A stretch of 64,000 bases of DNA from Bacteroidales bacterium KA00344 (GCA_001552765.1 KQ959425.1:81350-145349), one strand, 5' to 3'; shown: positions 45,601 through 55,223, numbered from the stretch's first letter. The notes: generated by a model not told the origin, from the letters alone. Translations and numbers: made by a program.

Positions 45601-48231
45601 TGGTACGGCGGCAGCAACGAAACATTGGGGCTTTACGGCTTCCAAAATTTCAAGAGCCTTGCCGAGCATCCGTTGAAATTCAGCCATTTCGACAGTACTA
45701 TGTTTGAGTTTGCTGCACCGTTAATCAGCCTATACACCCGGGCAGAGGCATTGGGTAAACTAAGTTCTCCCAATGTCAGAATACGGGGGTCAAAAACACT
45801 GGCAAAAGTAGCTATGGAGCAAGATGCTGAGGTGTTGGCAGATTCTACCATTGACAATGCAGATATGAACGTTAGCTCTGACCAAACATCGGAGATGAAG
45901 AAAAGTGAAAATACTGAAGTTACTGAACAGCAATACGGTAAGAATGGTCAAGATGGAGCTATACTATTGCGTGAAAACTTTAATGAGACAGCTTTCTTCT
46001 TCCCCGCACTTCTCGCTGACTCACAAGGCAATGTCAAGATTAAGTTCACCTTGCCCGAAAGTGTAACCACTTGGCATTTCATGGGACTTGCGCACAACGA
46101 ACAAATCGACTACGGCATGATCAGCGCAGACGCCGTTGCCAAGAAAACGGTGATGGTGCAGCCCAATCTGCCACGCTTTATCCGTATGGGAGACAAGGCC
46201 AACATCAGCAGCCGAATCGTGAACACCTCCGATAAAAACATAACCGGAACTGCTCGCTTGCAAATTGTAAATCCGGAAACGGAAGTCGTTGTCTGCGAAT
46301 GGAGCAAACCATACGCCATTGAAAACGGTAAGACCGGTCATGTGGACTTTAGCGTGGATGGTGACAATATCGCCGCACTTGGCAAGGGTGCAGAACTGTA
46401 TATTGTACGCATCACGGCAGAAGGTGACGGATATAGCGATGGCGAACAGCATTACTTACCTTTGCTGCCTAACCGAGAATACGTCACTACCACCGTGCCA
46501 TTCACACAGAACGGACCCGGCGTTAAAACCATTGACCTGAGCAAACTGTTCCCAACAAACAGTGCGCAAAACAAGCTTACCGTAGAATATACCAACAATC
46601 CGGTATGGCTCATGATACAGGCCCTGCCATCGGTAGCCAATCCTTACGAGAAGGATGCCATTTCGTTAGCCGCCGCTATCTATGCCAACTGCATCGGATA
46701 CGGCATAGTTAAGTCTGTGCCGAAAATCAAGCAGACCATCAAGCTGTGGCAACAGGAGCAAGGCAAGGAGACGTCTATGATGAGCAATCTTGAGAAAAAC
46801 GAAAACCTCAAGACGATGGTGCTCTCTGAAACACCTTGGCTGGCCGTTGCCGAAAAGGAAACCGACCAGAAGCATCAGCTTATCAACTTCCTCGACGAAT
46901 CAACTATAGGCTACAGGACGGACAACTTTATCCAAAAACTACGGAGCCTGCAAAACGCTGACGGATCATTCAGTTGGTGGCCGGGCATGCATGGAAGCGC
47001 CTATGTGACCATAGCCGTGACCAAGATTTTGACCCGTCTCAACACCATGATGGGCACTGTTCAAGCTACATCGGGAATCCTCGACAATGCCTTTGAGTAT
47101 CTCGACCGTCGCATTGCCGAAGAAGTGACAGAACTTAAGAAACAGGAGAAAAAAGGAGAAAAGAATCTCATACCCAGCGAATTGGCTTGCAATTATCTGT
47201 ATTGCAACGCATTGGCCAATCGCAAAGAGACCAAGAACATGACGTATCTTGTGGGACTGTTGGAGAAGATGCCAACCAAACTCACCATCTACGGAAAGGC
47301 AGGATCAGCCGTCATTCTTGCTCAATATGACAGAAAACAACGTGCCGGAGAATATCTGCAAAGTGTTGGTGAATACGCGGTTTACACCGAAGAAATGGGC
47401 CGATATTTCGACACCCCACGTGCACAATACAGTTGGTCAGACCACAAAATACCCACGCAGGTGGCGGCCATAGAGGCTATGAAACTCATCAAGCCGAACG
47501 ATAGCAAGACCATCGAAGAAATGCTTCGTTGGCTGTTGCAAGAGAAACGCACCACCGGATGGAACACGCCTATCAACGCTGCAGATGCTGTCTTTACGTT
47601 CTTGACCGATGAACACAGCAAAATCGATAAGGACAAGCTCTCCTCCGGAGAACAGACTACGCTCAAAATCGACGGTCAGACGCTGGCGCTGCCACAGGCA
47701 ACAGCCGGATTGGGTTATGTTAAGACATCTGCTTTTGACGGCAATAACACTACATTTACGGCCGAGAAGACGAGCAACGGAACGTCGTGGGGAGCACTCT
47801 ATGCACAGTTCTGGCAGGAAAATACGGAAGTGAAGTCTGCATCATCGGGGCTGACCGTTCGACGCGAAATCATATCTGCCGACGGCAAGAAGAACGCTAC
47901 AAGGCTTCGAGTGGGCGACAAAATCACGGTACGCATCACCATCAAGGCCGATCGCGACTATGACTTCGTGCAAGTGCAGGACAAGCGAGCCGCCTGCTTG
48001 GAGCCAGTCGGACAAATCAGCGGATATCATTGGGGCTACTATTGCAGTCCTCAAGACAATGTAACCTCCTACTATTTTGACCGTATGAGCAAAGGAACGC
48101 ATATTGTAGAAACACAATATTACGTAGACCGAGAGGGAGATTATACGACGGGAATTTGTACGGCGCAGTGTGCATACAGCCCAGATTTCTCAGCGAGAGA
48201 AGCTGCCACGAGACTTCATGTTGTCAAATAA
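42667..48231 (+). CDS. large alpha-2-macroglobulin-family protein
   Basis: A 1854-residue exported protein with a signal peptide (MKKVIYLLILLLMPASIYAE). The N-terminal 300 residues look helical and TPR-like. A chain of macroglobulin domains follows: YTDRSIYRPGQQVHVTAIAYE is the MG2 signature, and YKRPTFQVRFDAYNEKYTPGDTVQVRGRVESYAGVPVQGA the MG3 region. FFFPALLADSQGNVKIKFTLPESVTTWHFMGLA marks the alpha-2-macroglobulin domain, and a helical TED-like toroid covers about residues 1310-1640 (NADGSFSWWPGM). The CxEQ thioester motif of trapping macroglobulins is not present; that region reads PSVANPYEKDAISLAAAIYAN. It may bind or guard proteases at the envelope. The DUF1573 gene follows by 42 bases. 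Confidence 0.85.
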   Translation: MKKVIYLLILLLMPASIYAESYTSLWKKVAEAQSKDLPQTEMECLGRIISKAENEKQYGHLLKAQLQQAAVQTQISPDSMTIEIDRLVQKAENAKDEVLRAVYASVLGKVYQQQEDTDAEQKSKMWFAKSMANPKLLAEHKSEEYSPAIAEGIDSKIFYDDLLHVIGFEAEDYNTLHQYYSQSGNRAAACITALCQLRENSDENVMDARKSKYLQKVDSLINVYGDLREAGELAIEHYNYISECEDSKAEDRINYINYALSRWGAWPRMNILRNAQSELQRPAFNINIGDYMLLPDTEREVRINSIRNINELNVSLYRLNVKGNTELNPDNKEDYAKLQKLILPGIVQNVTRKYIGQPAWKENSDSITLKGLPIGVYLMEATTDNKDIAPQRTLLRVSNLYVMHEGQPDKRIRFVVVNATTGKPVPGAHLVLSSKWGDRYEKAKKINLTSDKNGEIIHRCDGRTTYQIYAYTNEDHACGNFDINGYYSHWDGNTVQQILNVYTDRSIYRPGQQVHVTAIAYETNSETLRSNAIGSRKITFSLCDANGKEVITKDVMTDDYGTAATTFSLPQNGLTGRFSIYAKGERLFGGISFNVEQYKRPTFQVRFDAYNEKYTPGDTVQVRGRVESYAGVPVQGAKVEYTVERRRSIWWYWRIDESAPTLITDSTITADDGTFTAKMPMLFPDDIEPGMPLYYNVVVNAKVTDGAGETHEGSFSLPLSNKSAILLCDMPKKSLRDSLKTFTIIRKNIAGENIAGTIRYQIDGSAWKTAAANQQISIDRKLASGKHRIVGICENDTVTHDFIIFSYNDKKPVVETHDWFYISGNRFSDDGKPVYMQLGSSDEDVNIYYSVFTGDKILSQGRKVLSNSVMTEKLTYKEAYGDGITVNIAWVKQGRLYTHNFTLERPVPKKELTLSWKTFRDKLIPGQEEEWTLQILGPDGKPSKSQLLATMYDKSLDDIIKHHWDFTVNFNLELPYVQWYGGSNETLGLYGFQNFKSLAEHPLKFSHFDSTMFEFAAPLISLYTRAEALGKLSSPNVRIRGSKTLAKVAMEQDAEVLADSTIDNADMNVSSDQTSEMKKSENTEVTEQQYGKNGQDGAILLRENFNETAFFFPALLADSQGNVKIKFTLPESVTTWHFMGLAHNEQIDYGMISADAVAKKTVMVQPNLPRFIRMGDKANISSRIVNTSDKNITGTARLQIVNPETEVVVCEWSKPYAIENGKTGHVDFSVDGDNIAALGKGAELYIVRITAEGDGYSDGEQHYLPLLPNREYVTTTVPFTQNGPGVKTIDLSKLFPTNSAQNKLTVEYTNNPVWLMIQALPSVANPYEKDAISLAAAIYANCIGYGIVKSVPKIKQTIKLWQQEQGKETSMMSNLEKNENLKTMVLSETPWLAVAEKETDQKHQLINFLDESTIGYRTDNFIQKLRSLQNADGSFSWWPGMHGSAYVTIAVTKILTRLNTMMGTVQATSGILDNAFEYLDRRIAEEVTELKKQEKKGEKNLIPSELACNYLYCNALANRKETKNMTYLVGLLEKMPTKLTIYGKAGSAVILAQYDRKQRAGEYLQSVGEYAVYTEEMGRYFDTPRAQYSWSDHKIPTQVAAIEAMKLIKPNDSKTIEEMLRWLLQEKRTTGWNTPINAADAVFTFLTDEHSKIDKDKLSSGEQTTLKIDGQTLALPQATAGLGYVKTSAFDGNNTTFTAEKTSNGTSWGALYAQFWQENTEVKSASSGLTVRREIISADGKKNATRLRVGDKITVRITIKADRDYDFVQVQDKRAACLEPVGQISGYHWGYYCSPQDNVTSYYFDRMSKGTHIVETQYYVDREGDYTTGICTAQCAYSPDFSAREAATRLHVVK

Positions 48232-48273
48232 TGCTCCCCATAGAACTATCATTAAGGGAATTAAAAAGAAAAT

Positions 48274-49347
48274 ATGAATAAGAAATATATCGTGACCTCT
48301 TTATTAGCATTGTTGCTTTGGAATGCTAATGCCCAAGAGATCACCACCGAAAACAAGATTATCGACTATGGACAAGTAGCCTTTAAGTCTCCCGTAACGG
48401 CTGAATTTGAGATGCAAAACAGTGGCGGTCGGCCATTAGTCATCGACGACGTGCGCACCGGTTGCGGCTGTACCACAGTAGATTATCCTCAGTCCCCTAT
48501 TCCACCCGGCCAAAAATTCATGGTGAAAATCACCTATGATGCCAAGCAAATGGGACATTTCAACAAACAAATCGGCATCTATGGAAATGGCTCTAAAGAG
48601 CCTTTAATGCTCTCCCTGCGTGGAGTTGTGGTAGCAGAAGTTGTTGATTTTCAAGGAGAATACCATTACCGATTAGGGGATATGATGGTCGATATGAACG
48701 ATATAGAGTTTGACAACGTGAATCGTGGAGACCGACCAACTCAAAAAATACATATCAAGAACGTGACTTCCACAATTGCCGAGCCGGTGATTATGCATCT
48801 TCCGGACTATCTTAGCGCAGAAATATCACCATCGAAAATTGCACCCGGGCGCAGCGGAACGGTGACGCTTATACTCGATTCTCACCGCTTGCGCGACCTC
48901 GGACTGACTCAGACGTCCGTGTATTTGGGTGCTTTTCCCGGTGATAAAGTATCTCCCAAAAAAGAAATTTCGGTTTCCACTGTATTGCTTCCGGGCTTCG
49001 AAAATATGACAGAGGCCGTTCGAGCCTATGCACCCAAGATGCGCCTATCGGCCGGAAGCCTTGAAATGGGCAGCTTTAATGGGAAGAGCAAGAAGAAAGG
49101 AACTATCGAAATTAGCAATGAGGGACGCACAACATTGAAGATTAACAGTCTGCAAATGTTTACGACTGGATTGGAGGTGTCTCTGAATAAGACAGAAATT
49201 GCGCCGGGAGAAAAAGCAAAACTTAAGGTGACGGCTGTGGCCGAAAAACTGAGAAATGCCCGTTCTAAGCCACGTGTACTGATGATTACTAACGACCCGG
49301 AAAACACTAAAGTCGTGATTAATATCAATGTGGACAGACAGAAGTAG
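48274..49347 (+). CDS. DUF1573 domain exported protein
   Basis: A 357-residue protein with a signal peptide (MNKKYIVTSLLALLLWNANA). The first domain (about residues 20-120) is DUF1573: FEMQNSGGRPLVIDDVRTGCGCTTVDYPQSPIPPGQ, a immunoglobulin-like fold with the CGCT pair, followed by a second Ig-like region (about 130-230) and a third (about 240-357) of ASH/MSP style. It has no enzyme motif. It lies 42 bases after the macroglobulin gene and is probably cotranscribed, so the two may act together at the envelope. That joint role is only an inference. Confidence 0.82.
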   Translation: MNKKYIVTSLLALLLWNANAQEITTENKIIDYGQVAFKSPVTAEFEMQNSGGRPLVIDDVRTGCGCTTVDYPQSPIPPGQKFMVKITYDAKQMGHFNKQIGIYGNGSKEPLMLSLRGVVVAEVVDFQGEYHYRLGDMMVDMNDIEFDNVNRGDRPTQKIHIKNVTSTIAEPVIMHLPDYLSAEISPSKIAPGRSGTVTLILDSHRLRDLGLTQTSVYLGAFPGDKVSPKKEISVSTVLLPGFENMTEAVRAYAPKMRLSAGSLEMGSFNGKSKKKGTIEISNEGRTTLKINSLQMFTTGLEVSLNKTEIAPGEKAKLKVTAVAEKLRNARSKPRVLMITNDPENTKVVININVDRQK

Positions 49348-49464
49348 AACAACCAACGCTTGGTGTCAGTGCGGTAAAAAGCGATGTATGTCGTTGTGAA
49401 TGATCAAAAACAAAAAGTTAGTATAGGGAAAAGAAAGTAATTAGCGTTAGCTCTTGATTCAAAG

Positions 49465-50325
49465 ATGGATGTACAAATAGAAATAGATGGTGGAAGCGGA
49501 TTCTGTTTTGGCGTGACTACCGCTATTAAGAAAGCGGAAGAAGAACTTGCTGCCGGCAAGACCCTATACTGTTTAGGAGATATTGTCCATAACAGCATGG
49601 AGGTAAACCGTCTCCACAAACAAGGACTGATTACCATTAACCATGAACAACTGAAAGAACTTCACAACGTAAAAGTATTGCTCAGGGCACATGGCGAGCC
49701 ACCTGAAACATACGAACTGGCCAAACGAAACAACATTGAAATCATTGACGCAACCTGTCCTGTTGTGTTGGCTTTGCAAAGAAGAATTAAAAAGACATCT
49801 GACGAAAGTCCTGAAGGACAAATCGTTATCTTTGGAAAGAATGGCCATGCTGAAGTACTTGGATTGGTGGGACAAACACATGCAGAGGCCATTGTAGTGG
49901 AAAGCCTTGAAGATGTCAAGGAACTCGACTTCAACCGAAGCATTTATCTATACTCCCAAACCACCAAAAGTCTCGACGAATTCCACCATATCATCGACTA
50001 TATTCAGAAGCATATATCGCCCAAAGCAACCTTTAAGAGCTTCGATACCATTTGTCGGCAGGTGGCCAACCGTATGCCTAACATTGCCGAATTTGCCACC
50101 AAACACGATCTCATCTTATTTGTGAGTGGACGAAAAAGCTCTAACGGCAAGGTGCTTTTTAAGGAATGCGAGCATGTAAACCCCAATAGTTATCAGATAG
50201 AAAGTGCTAACGAGATAGACTTTAATTGGTTTAAAGACGTGAAAACTATTGGAATCTGCGGAGCTACAAGCACGCCAAAATGGCTGATGGAAGAATGTAG
50301 AGATGCCATTTTAAGTCACGAATAA
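49465..50325 (+). CDS. ispH: 4-hydroxy-3-methylbut-2-enyl diphosphate reductase
   Basis: A 286-residue IspH, the last enzyme of the MEP isoprenoid pathway. The cluster ligands are Cys14 in GSGFCFGVT, the cysteine of IDATCPVVLALQ, and that of FDTICRQVANR. Substrate-binding residues are in VHNSMEVNRLH, VLLRAHGEPP and GICGATSTPKWL at the C terminus. It holds a [4Fe-4S] cluster and reduces HMBPP to IPP and DMAPP. It stands 117 bases after the DUF1573 gene, and no promoter box is obvious. Confidence 0.95.
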   Translation: MDVQIEIDGGSGFCFGVTTAIKKAEEELAAGKTLYCLGDIVHNSMEVNRLHKQGLITINHEQLKELHNVKVLLRAHGEPPETYELAKRNNIEIIDATCPVVLALQRRIKKTSDESPEGQIVIFGKNGHAEVLGLVGQTHAEAIVVESLEDVKELDFNRSIYLYSQTTKSLDEFHHIIDYIQKHISPKATFKSFDTICRQVANRMPNIAEFATKHDLILFVSGRKSSNGKVLFKECEHVNPNSYQIESANEIDFNWFKDVKTIGICGATSTPKWLMEECRDAILSHE

Positions 50326-50378
50326 TTTTATTTTCAATATTTTCCATGTCTCTATTTTCCTTTTGTTAAGAGAGATTG

Positions 50379-50450
50379 TGACTTTTACGTATTATATTTA
50401 AGCCATAAACACAACGATAAAAAGCCACTGCCATTTTGTCATAAAATTCG
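50379..50450 (+). repeat. possible degenerate copy of the 22-base repeat
   Basis: Two AAGCC motifs (50400-50404 and 50422-50426) are spaced exactly 22 bases apart, and the intervening bases (CAACGATAAAAAGCC) resemble the units of copies A-D. The arm is not recognisable on the left side, so this is a weak candidate only. Confidence 0.3.
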
Positions 50451-50583
50451 AATGGGCATATAATTTGACTCTAATGATGTGAAAACAAAAACTGTATAAC
50501 ATATATCAGTAAACGTTTTTTTGGAATCAACAAATAAGATATTTCATATCGATAAAAGAAAAATATAATCAAGAAAGGAGCAA

Positions 50584-53175
50584 ATGATGACATTCGAAAA
50601 ATTTACAATTAAGGCCCAAGAAGCTGTACAGGAGGCTGTGAACACTGCTCAACAAGCTAATCAACAAGCCATCGAGCCAATACATCTGTTGCAGGGCATC
50701 ATACAAAAAGGTAAGGACGTTACCAATTTCGTGTTCCAGAAGTTGGGCATTAACGTAATGCAGATTGAGAATTTAGTTCAAAACGAGTTGCAACATCTGC
50801 CACGCGTGGAAGGCGGACAACCCTATTTTTCAAACGAGACCAACCAAGTGTTACAGCGTGCTATCGACCTTGCACAAAAGATGGGTGACGAGTTTGTGTC
50901 CGTAGAACCTATGCTGTTGGCCATTTTACAGAGCAACTCCCCTGCCGGTCGAATTCTGAAAGATGCCGGGTGCACGGAGGAAGGGTTAAAAAAAGCCATT
51001 CAGGAACTGCGTCAGGGACAGAAAGTGCAGAGCCAGAGCGGTGACGAGAACTATCAGGCACTGTCGAAATATGCCAAAAATCTAGTGGACGAGGCCCGCA
51101 AGGGAAAACTCGACCCGGTGATTGGACGTGATGAGGAGATACGGCGCGTACTGCAAATTCTCTCCCGTCGTACGAAAAACAACCCTATATTAATTGGTGA
51201 GCCGGGCACGGGTAAGACCGCCATTGCTGAGGGTCTGGCACAACGCATCGTGCGGGGAGACGTGCCGGAGAACTTGAAAAACAAACAACTCTACTCGCTC
51301 GATATGGGTGCGCTGGTGGCCGGAGCGAAGTATAAGGGTGAGTTTGAGGAGCGACTGAAAAGTGTTATCAAAGAGGTAACCAGCGCTGAAGGCAACATTA
51401 TTCTGTTCATTGACGAGATTCACACACTCGTGGGTGCCGGCGGCGGAGAGGGAGCGATGGACGCGGCTAACATCCTGAAGCCTGCCTTGGCACGTGGCGA
51501 ACTGCGCGTCATCGGTGCCACAACGCTGAACGAATATCAAAAATACTTTGAGAAGGATGCTGCGTTGGAGCGTCGTTTCCAAACCGTTATGGTGGACGAG
51601 CCAAGCGAATTGGACGCCATTTCCATTCTTCGTGGACTGAAAGAGCGCTACGAAAACCACCACAAAGTGCGTATTCAGGACGATGCCTGTATCGCTGCGG
51701 TGCAGCTTTCCGAGCGCTACATATCCGACCGATTCCTTCCCGACAAGGCCATCGACCTGATGGACGAAGCAGCTGCCAAGCTGAGGATGGAGCGCGACTC
51801 TGTGCCTGAGGAACTCGACGAAATTACCCGACGTCTCAAGCAGTTGGAGATTGAACGCGAAGCCATCAAGCGTGAGAACGACGAGGCGAAAATTCAGCAA
51901 CTCGACAAGGACATTGCCGAACTGAAAGAGCAGGAGCATCAATATCGCGCGAAATGGGAAACGGAGAAAGGCCTTGTCAATAAGATACAGCAAGACAAGC
52001 AGGAAATGGAAAACTTGCGGTTTGAAGCCGAGCGCGCTGAACGCGAGGGCAACTACGGACGTGTGGCCGAAATACGCTACGGGAAGTTGAAACAACTGCA
52101 GGACGACATCGACAATATACAGATTCAGCTCAAGGCAACACAAGGTGGCGATGCTATGATTAGGGAAGAAGTGACGGCCGACGACATTGCCGAGGTGGTG
52201 AGTCGATGGACCGGAATACCCGTGACTCGGATGATGCAGAGCGAGCGAGAGAAGCTGCTGCACCTCGAAGCAGAACTCCATCAACGTGTGATTGGGCAGA
52301 ACGAAGCCATCCAAGCTGTTTCCGATGCCGTGCGTCGGAGCCGTGCAGGATTGCAGGATCCTAAGAAACCCATCGCCTCGTTCATCTTCCTCGGTACCAC
52401 CGGAACAGGAAAAACCGAGCTGGCCAAAGCCTTAGCGGAGTACCTGTTTAACGATGAGAACATGATGACACGTATCGATATGAGTGAGTATCAGGAGAAA
52501 TTCAGCGTGTCGCGACTCATCGGTGCGCCTCCCGGATACGTAGGTTACGATGAGGGCGGACAGCTCACGGAGTCCGTGCGGCGCAAACCCTACAGTGTGG
52601 TATTGTTCGACGAAATCGAAAAGGCGCACCCCGACGTGTTCAACATCTTATTGCAGGTACTCGATGACGGGCGTCTGACCGACAACAAGGGGCGCACGGT
52701 AAACTTCAAAAACACCATCATCATCATGACCTCCAATCTCGGCAGTCAGTACATACAGGAACGCTTTGCCGACCTCAACGACCACAACCGTGAGGAAGTC
52801 ATCAATGACACGCGCCACAACGTGATGGAGATGCTCAAGAAGACTATCCGTCCTGAGTTTCTCAACCGTATTGACGACATCATCATGTTCCTGCCACTCA
52901 CCAAGCACGAGATTGCCGAGATAGTGACATTACAGATGAATCGCGTTCGCAGGATGCTCGAGCCACAAGGCTTCAACATCGAGTGGACACCCGATGCCAT
53001 TGACTGGTTGGCCGGTGTGGGATACAATCCGGAGTTTGGAGCACGTCCCGTCAAGCGTGCAATTCAGGAGTATGTGCTCAATGATTTGAGTAAGAAACTC
53101 TTAGCCGAAAAGGTAATTCGAGAGAAGCCTATTGTCGTAGATGCCAACGCAGACGGTTTGGTATTCCGCAACTAA
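50584..53175 (+). CDS. clpB: ClpB chaperone, AAA+ disaggregase
   Basis: An 863-residue ClpB. The N domain (about 1-150) has two Clp repeats ([29 protein letters not shown]). NBD1 has Walker A GEPGTGKT and [16 protein letters not shown], and the coiled-coil middle domain (about 400-530) is ClpB-specific. NBD2 has [19 protein letters not shown] and [28 protein letters not shown]. It rescues aggregated proteins with DnaK. The start could be the first or second ATG (50584 or 50587); the AAGGAG at 50575-50580 is better spaced for the second. I find no CIRCE or heat-shock box upstream. A terminator follows. Confidence 0.95.
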   Translation: MMTFEKFTIKAQEAVQEAVNTAQQANQQAIEPIHLLQGIIQKGKDVTNFVFQKLGINVMQIENLVQNELQHLPRVEGGQPYFSNETNQVLQRAIDLAQKMGDEFVSVEPMLLAILQSNSPAGRILKDAGCTEEGLKKAIQELRQGQKVQSQSGDENYQALSKYAKNLVDEARKGKLDPVIGRDEEIRRVLQILSRRTKNNPILIGEPGTGKTAIAEGLAQRIVRGDVPENLKNKQLYSLDMGALVAGAKYKGEFEERLKSVIKEVTSAEGNIILFIDEIHTLVGAGGGEGAMDAANILKPALARGELRVIGATTLNEYQKYFEKDAALERRFQTVMVDEPSELDAISILRGLKERYENHHKVRIQDDACIAAVQLSERYISDRFLPDKAIDLMDEAAAKLRMERDSVPEELDEITRRLKQLEIEREAIKRENDEAKIQQLDKDIAELKEQEHQYRAKWETEKGLVNKIQQDKQEMENLRFEAERAEREGNYGRVAEIRYGKLKQLQDDIDNIQIQLKATQGGDAMIREEVTADDIAEVVSRWTGIPVTRMMQSEREKLLHLEAELHQRVIGQNEAIQAVSDAVRRSRAGLQDPKKPIASFIFLGTTGTGKTELAKALAEYLFNDENMMTRIDMSEYQEKFSVSRLIGAPPGYVGYDEGGQLTESVRRKPYSVVLFDEIEKAHPDVFNILLQVLDDGRLTDNKGRTVNFKNTIIIMTSNLGSQYIQERFADLNDHNREEVINDTRHNVMEMLKKTIRPEFLNRIDDIIMFLPLTKHEIAEIVTLQMNRVRRMLEPQGFNIEWTPDAIDWLAGVGYNPEFGARPVKRAIQEYVLNDLSKKLLAEKVIREKPIVVDANADGLVFRN

Positions 53176-53197
53176 CGGTTAAAAGTTAATGATTAAA

Positions 53198-53232
53198 AAG
53201 GGGATATGCAACGATAGCATGTCCCCTTCTTT
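53198..53232 (+). terminator. clpB terminator
   Basis: AAGGGGATATGC (53198-53209) pairs with GCATGTCCCCTT (53217-53228) with one G-T wobble, followed by CTTTT. Confidence 0.75.
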
Positions 53233-53242
53233 TGTTATCGTC

Positions 53243-53460
53243 CTAATTCTTGATCACTTTCTTTCCATCGACAGTGTACACGCCCTGTGGCAAACTCTCA
53301 ACGTTGGTGCCGAGATACATTCCGTCAAGGGTATAGATGCCGTTCGTGAGGGTAGTAACATCGGTCGTGAAACTGGCAGACCCTGTATTGTCGGGTACAG
53401 TAAGCATGTCACCACCCGTAATAATGATGGAATAGTGAAATCCGCCATTTGTACGGATTT
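53243..53460 (-). pseudogene. C-terminal remnant of an exported surface protein
   Basis: A 72-codon minus-strand frame has no start but reads a typical Prevotella surface-protein end: it contains GIYTLDGMYLGTNVESLPQG and ends VYTVDGKKVIKN, then stop at 53243-53245. The pattern gIYtlDG...lpqGvYtvdGkKv is a repeat-like C-terminal sorting or decoration domain seen on large secreted proteins of the group. Upstream of QIRTNGGFHYS the frame closes at a stop near 53463. I infer that the rest of the gene was lost. Alternatively the ATG at 53405-53407 could start a 54-residue orphan, which seems less likely. Confidence 0.65.
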
Positions 53461-53524
53461 GTTAATAAAACACAAAACCATAAAAATAGATTTACAATTA
53501 TTCTTTATATTGACGAATAAGCCA

Positions 53525-53532
53525 TACCTTTG
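53525..53532 (+). promoter_or_regulatory. promoter -7 box of tRNA-Phe
   Basis: TACCTTTG fits the consensus, 17 bases before the tRNA 5' end. The -33 element is not clear. Confidence 0.55.
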
Positions 53533-53549
53533 CACCTACAAAACGATAG

Positions 53550-53622
53550 GGTACCTTAGCTCAGGTGGTAGAGCAATGGACTGAAAATCCATGTGTCCTT
53601 GGTTCAACTCCAAGAGGTACCA
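53550..53622 (+). tRNA. tRNA-Phe (GAA anticodon)
   Basis: A 73-base tRNA. The acceptor GGTACCT pairs with AGGTACC, and the discriminator is A. The anticodon stem ATGGA/TCCAT encloses CTGAAAA, so the anticodon is GAA. D arm GCTCAGGTGGTAGAGC and T arm CTTGGTTCAACTCCAAG are clear. CCA is not encoded at the 3' end. Confidence 0.95.
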
Positions 53623-53636
53623 CACTCCTTTCCATA

Positions 53637-53675
53637 AGTCCGAAATCCATAAGCGATTTCGGACTATTTTATTTT
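53637..53675 (+). terminator. tRNA-Phe terminator
   Basis: AGTCCGAAATC (53637-53647) pairs perfectly with GATTTCGGACT (53655-53665), followed by ATTTTATTTT. Confidence 0.8.
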
Positions 53676-53741
53676 CATAAACAATTGTTTCAAAGAAAGT
53701 TAAAATAAAAAGGCAGCAGCGAAGTTTACATACAAATAAGT

Positions 53742-53749
53742 ATCTTTGT
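53742..53749 (+). promoter_or_regulatory. promoter -7 box of GH28-tatAC genes
   Basis: TATCTTTG fits the consensus, 31 bases before the ATG at 53781. The spacer to a -33 TTG is not clear. Confidence 0.55.
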
Positions 53750-53780
53750 GCAATATTAGCAAACTATAAACTATCTATTC

Positions 53781-55178
53781 ATGAAGAAATTTATTATTTC
53801 ATTTCTGACATTATTATCAACTTTTACGCTTGCTGCACAGAACGATTACAGTCAGTACTACCAGAATCTGCCTAAACCAATGCCCGTAGTACAGGCACCG
53901 ACCATTCCCTCTAACAAGGTTAATTTAAAAGATTTCGGGGCTGTTGGCGATGGACTCACCATGAACACGGAAGCATTCAGAAAGGCAATATCTGCACTCA
54001 ACAAACAGGGAGGTGGGCGTCTCGTTGTGCCTGCAGGTATATGGCTCACCGGCCTCATCTCATTAAAAGACAATATCGATCTCCATCTTGAACGCAATGC
54101 ATTGGTTGTGTTCTCCCCAAACAAAACCGACCTCATTCCTATTGTAGATGGGAAACCCGACGATAAAACCAAACCGTGTATCACAGCTTCCAAGCGGAGG
54201 AATGTTTCTATTACCGGCGAAGGTATCATTGACGGTAACGGGGAGTATTGGCGTCCGGTGAAACGTGCTAAGGTAAGCAACGTTGAATGGAACCAATACA
54301 AAGCAATGGGCGGTACGATCACCGAGAAAGGTGACTTGTGGTATCCATACAATTTGAAACATCTGCCCAATATTGCCGACAACTACGATGCACAAGAGAA
54401 AGCAAGGACACACCTGATACGCTTTACCGATTGTGAAAATGTAATGATACAAGGCGTTACGCTCAGGAATTCGCCTAAGTTTCACTTCGTACCCCAGCGT
54501 TGCACCAATGTAATTGTAGACAACATTAAGGTTATCTGTCCTTGGAACGCGCAAAACGGCGATGCCATTGATATTGGTAATTGCAAGAATGTACTGATCG
54601 TAAACAACACCATAGATGCAGGCGACGACGGCATTTGCATGAAGGGCGGAGTTGGCGAAAAAGGCTTCAAAGACGGCCCTTGTGAAAATATCAACATTCA
54701 GAACAACATCGTTTACCATGCGCACGGCGGGTTTGTTATCGGCTCTGAATTTTGTGGAGGAATGAAAAACATATTCGTTCACAACAACACCTTTGCAGGC
54801 ACCGACACCGGCTTAAGATTCAAGAGTCGCGTAGGACGTGGCGGCGTAACCGAAGATATCTATATCTCTAATATATACATGACCGATATCAGAGACGAAG
54901 CCATCGTATTCCAATGCGACTATGTAGACCGCGCAGTGGGAGCAAAACACCAGAGCAACACATCTACCGCATTCTCGCCCAACTTCACCGACATTCACAT
55001 TTCAAACGTAGTATGTTATGGTGCAGCAACAGGCATTAAAGCGGCAGGTGCCAAAGGCATGGTGCATGGCATTGATATCAAAAACAGCACGATATTCTAT
55101 ACCAAGACAGACAAGGACATCAGTCCGGAATGTGAGATAGAACTCAACAATGTAAAATTCAAAACATTCGACAATTAA
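53781..55178 (+). CDS. glycoside hydrolase family 28 polygalacturonase
   Basis: A 465-residue exported enzyme with a signal peptide (MKKFIISFLTLLSTFTLAAQ) and a right-handed beta-helix fold of GH28. The N-terminal strand (DFGAVGDGLTMNTEAFRKAI at about 51-70) is the usual start of the family. Catalytic acids are in NGDAID (259-264, Asp261) and DDG (282-283), the general base His315 lies in HAHGG, and RFKSRVGRGG corresponds to the conserved RIK segment. It would hydrolyse polygalacturonate or a related pectic chain. It is followed by tatA 45 bases on and probably shares a transcript. The product fits the uronate-use operon at 29400-33270, but the two loci are not adjacent. Confidence 0.9.
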   Translation: MKKFIISFLTLLSTFTLAAQNDYSQYYQNLPKPMPVVQAPTIPSNKVNLKDFGAVGDGLTMNTEAFRKAISALNKQGGGRLVVPAGIWLTGLISLKDNIDLHLERNALVVFSPNKTDLIPIVDGKPDDKTKPCITASKRRNVSITGEGIIDGNGEYWRPVKRAKVSNVEWNQYKAMGGTITEKGDLWYPYNLKHLPNIADNYDAQEKARTHLIRFTDCENVMIQGVTLRNSPKFHFVPQRCTNVIVDNIKVICPWNAQNGDAIDIGNCKNVLIVNNTIDAGDDGICMKGGVGEKGFKDGPCENINIQNNIVYHAHGGFVIGSEFCGGMKNIFVHNNTFAGTDTGLRFKSRVGRGGVTEDIYISNIYMTDIRDEAIVFQCDYVDRAVGAKHQSNTSTAFSPNFTDIHISNVVCYGAATGIKAAGAKGMVHGIDIKNSTIFYTKTDKDISPECEIELNNVKFKTFDN

Positions 55179-55223
55179 CATCCTACACAGCAATATATTA
55201 CATCACCTTAAATATAAGAGCAT

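Noticed and set aside
50326..50583. CIRCE or heat-shock element before clpB
   Set aside because: No inverted repeat of the CIRCE type is visible.
53254..53535. 93-codon minus-strand frame
   Set aside because: Shadow of the surface-protein remnant, which reads in another frame with a clear family ending.
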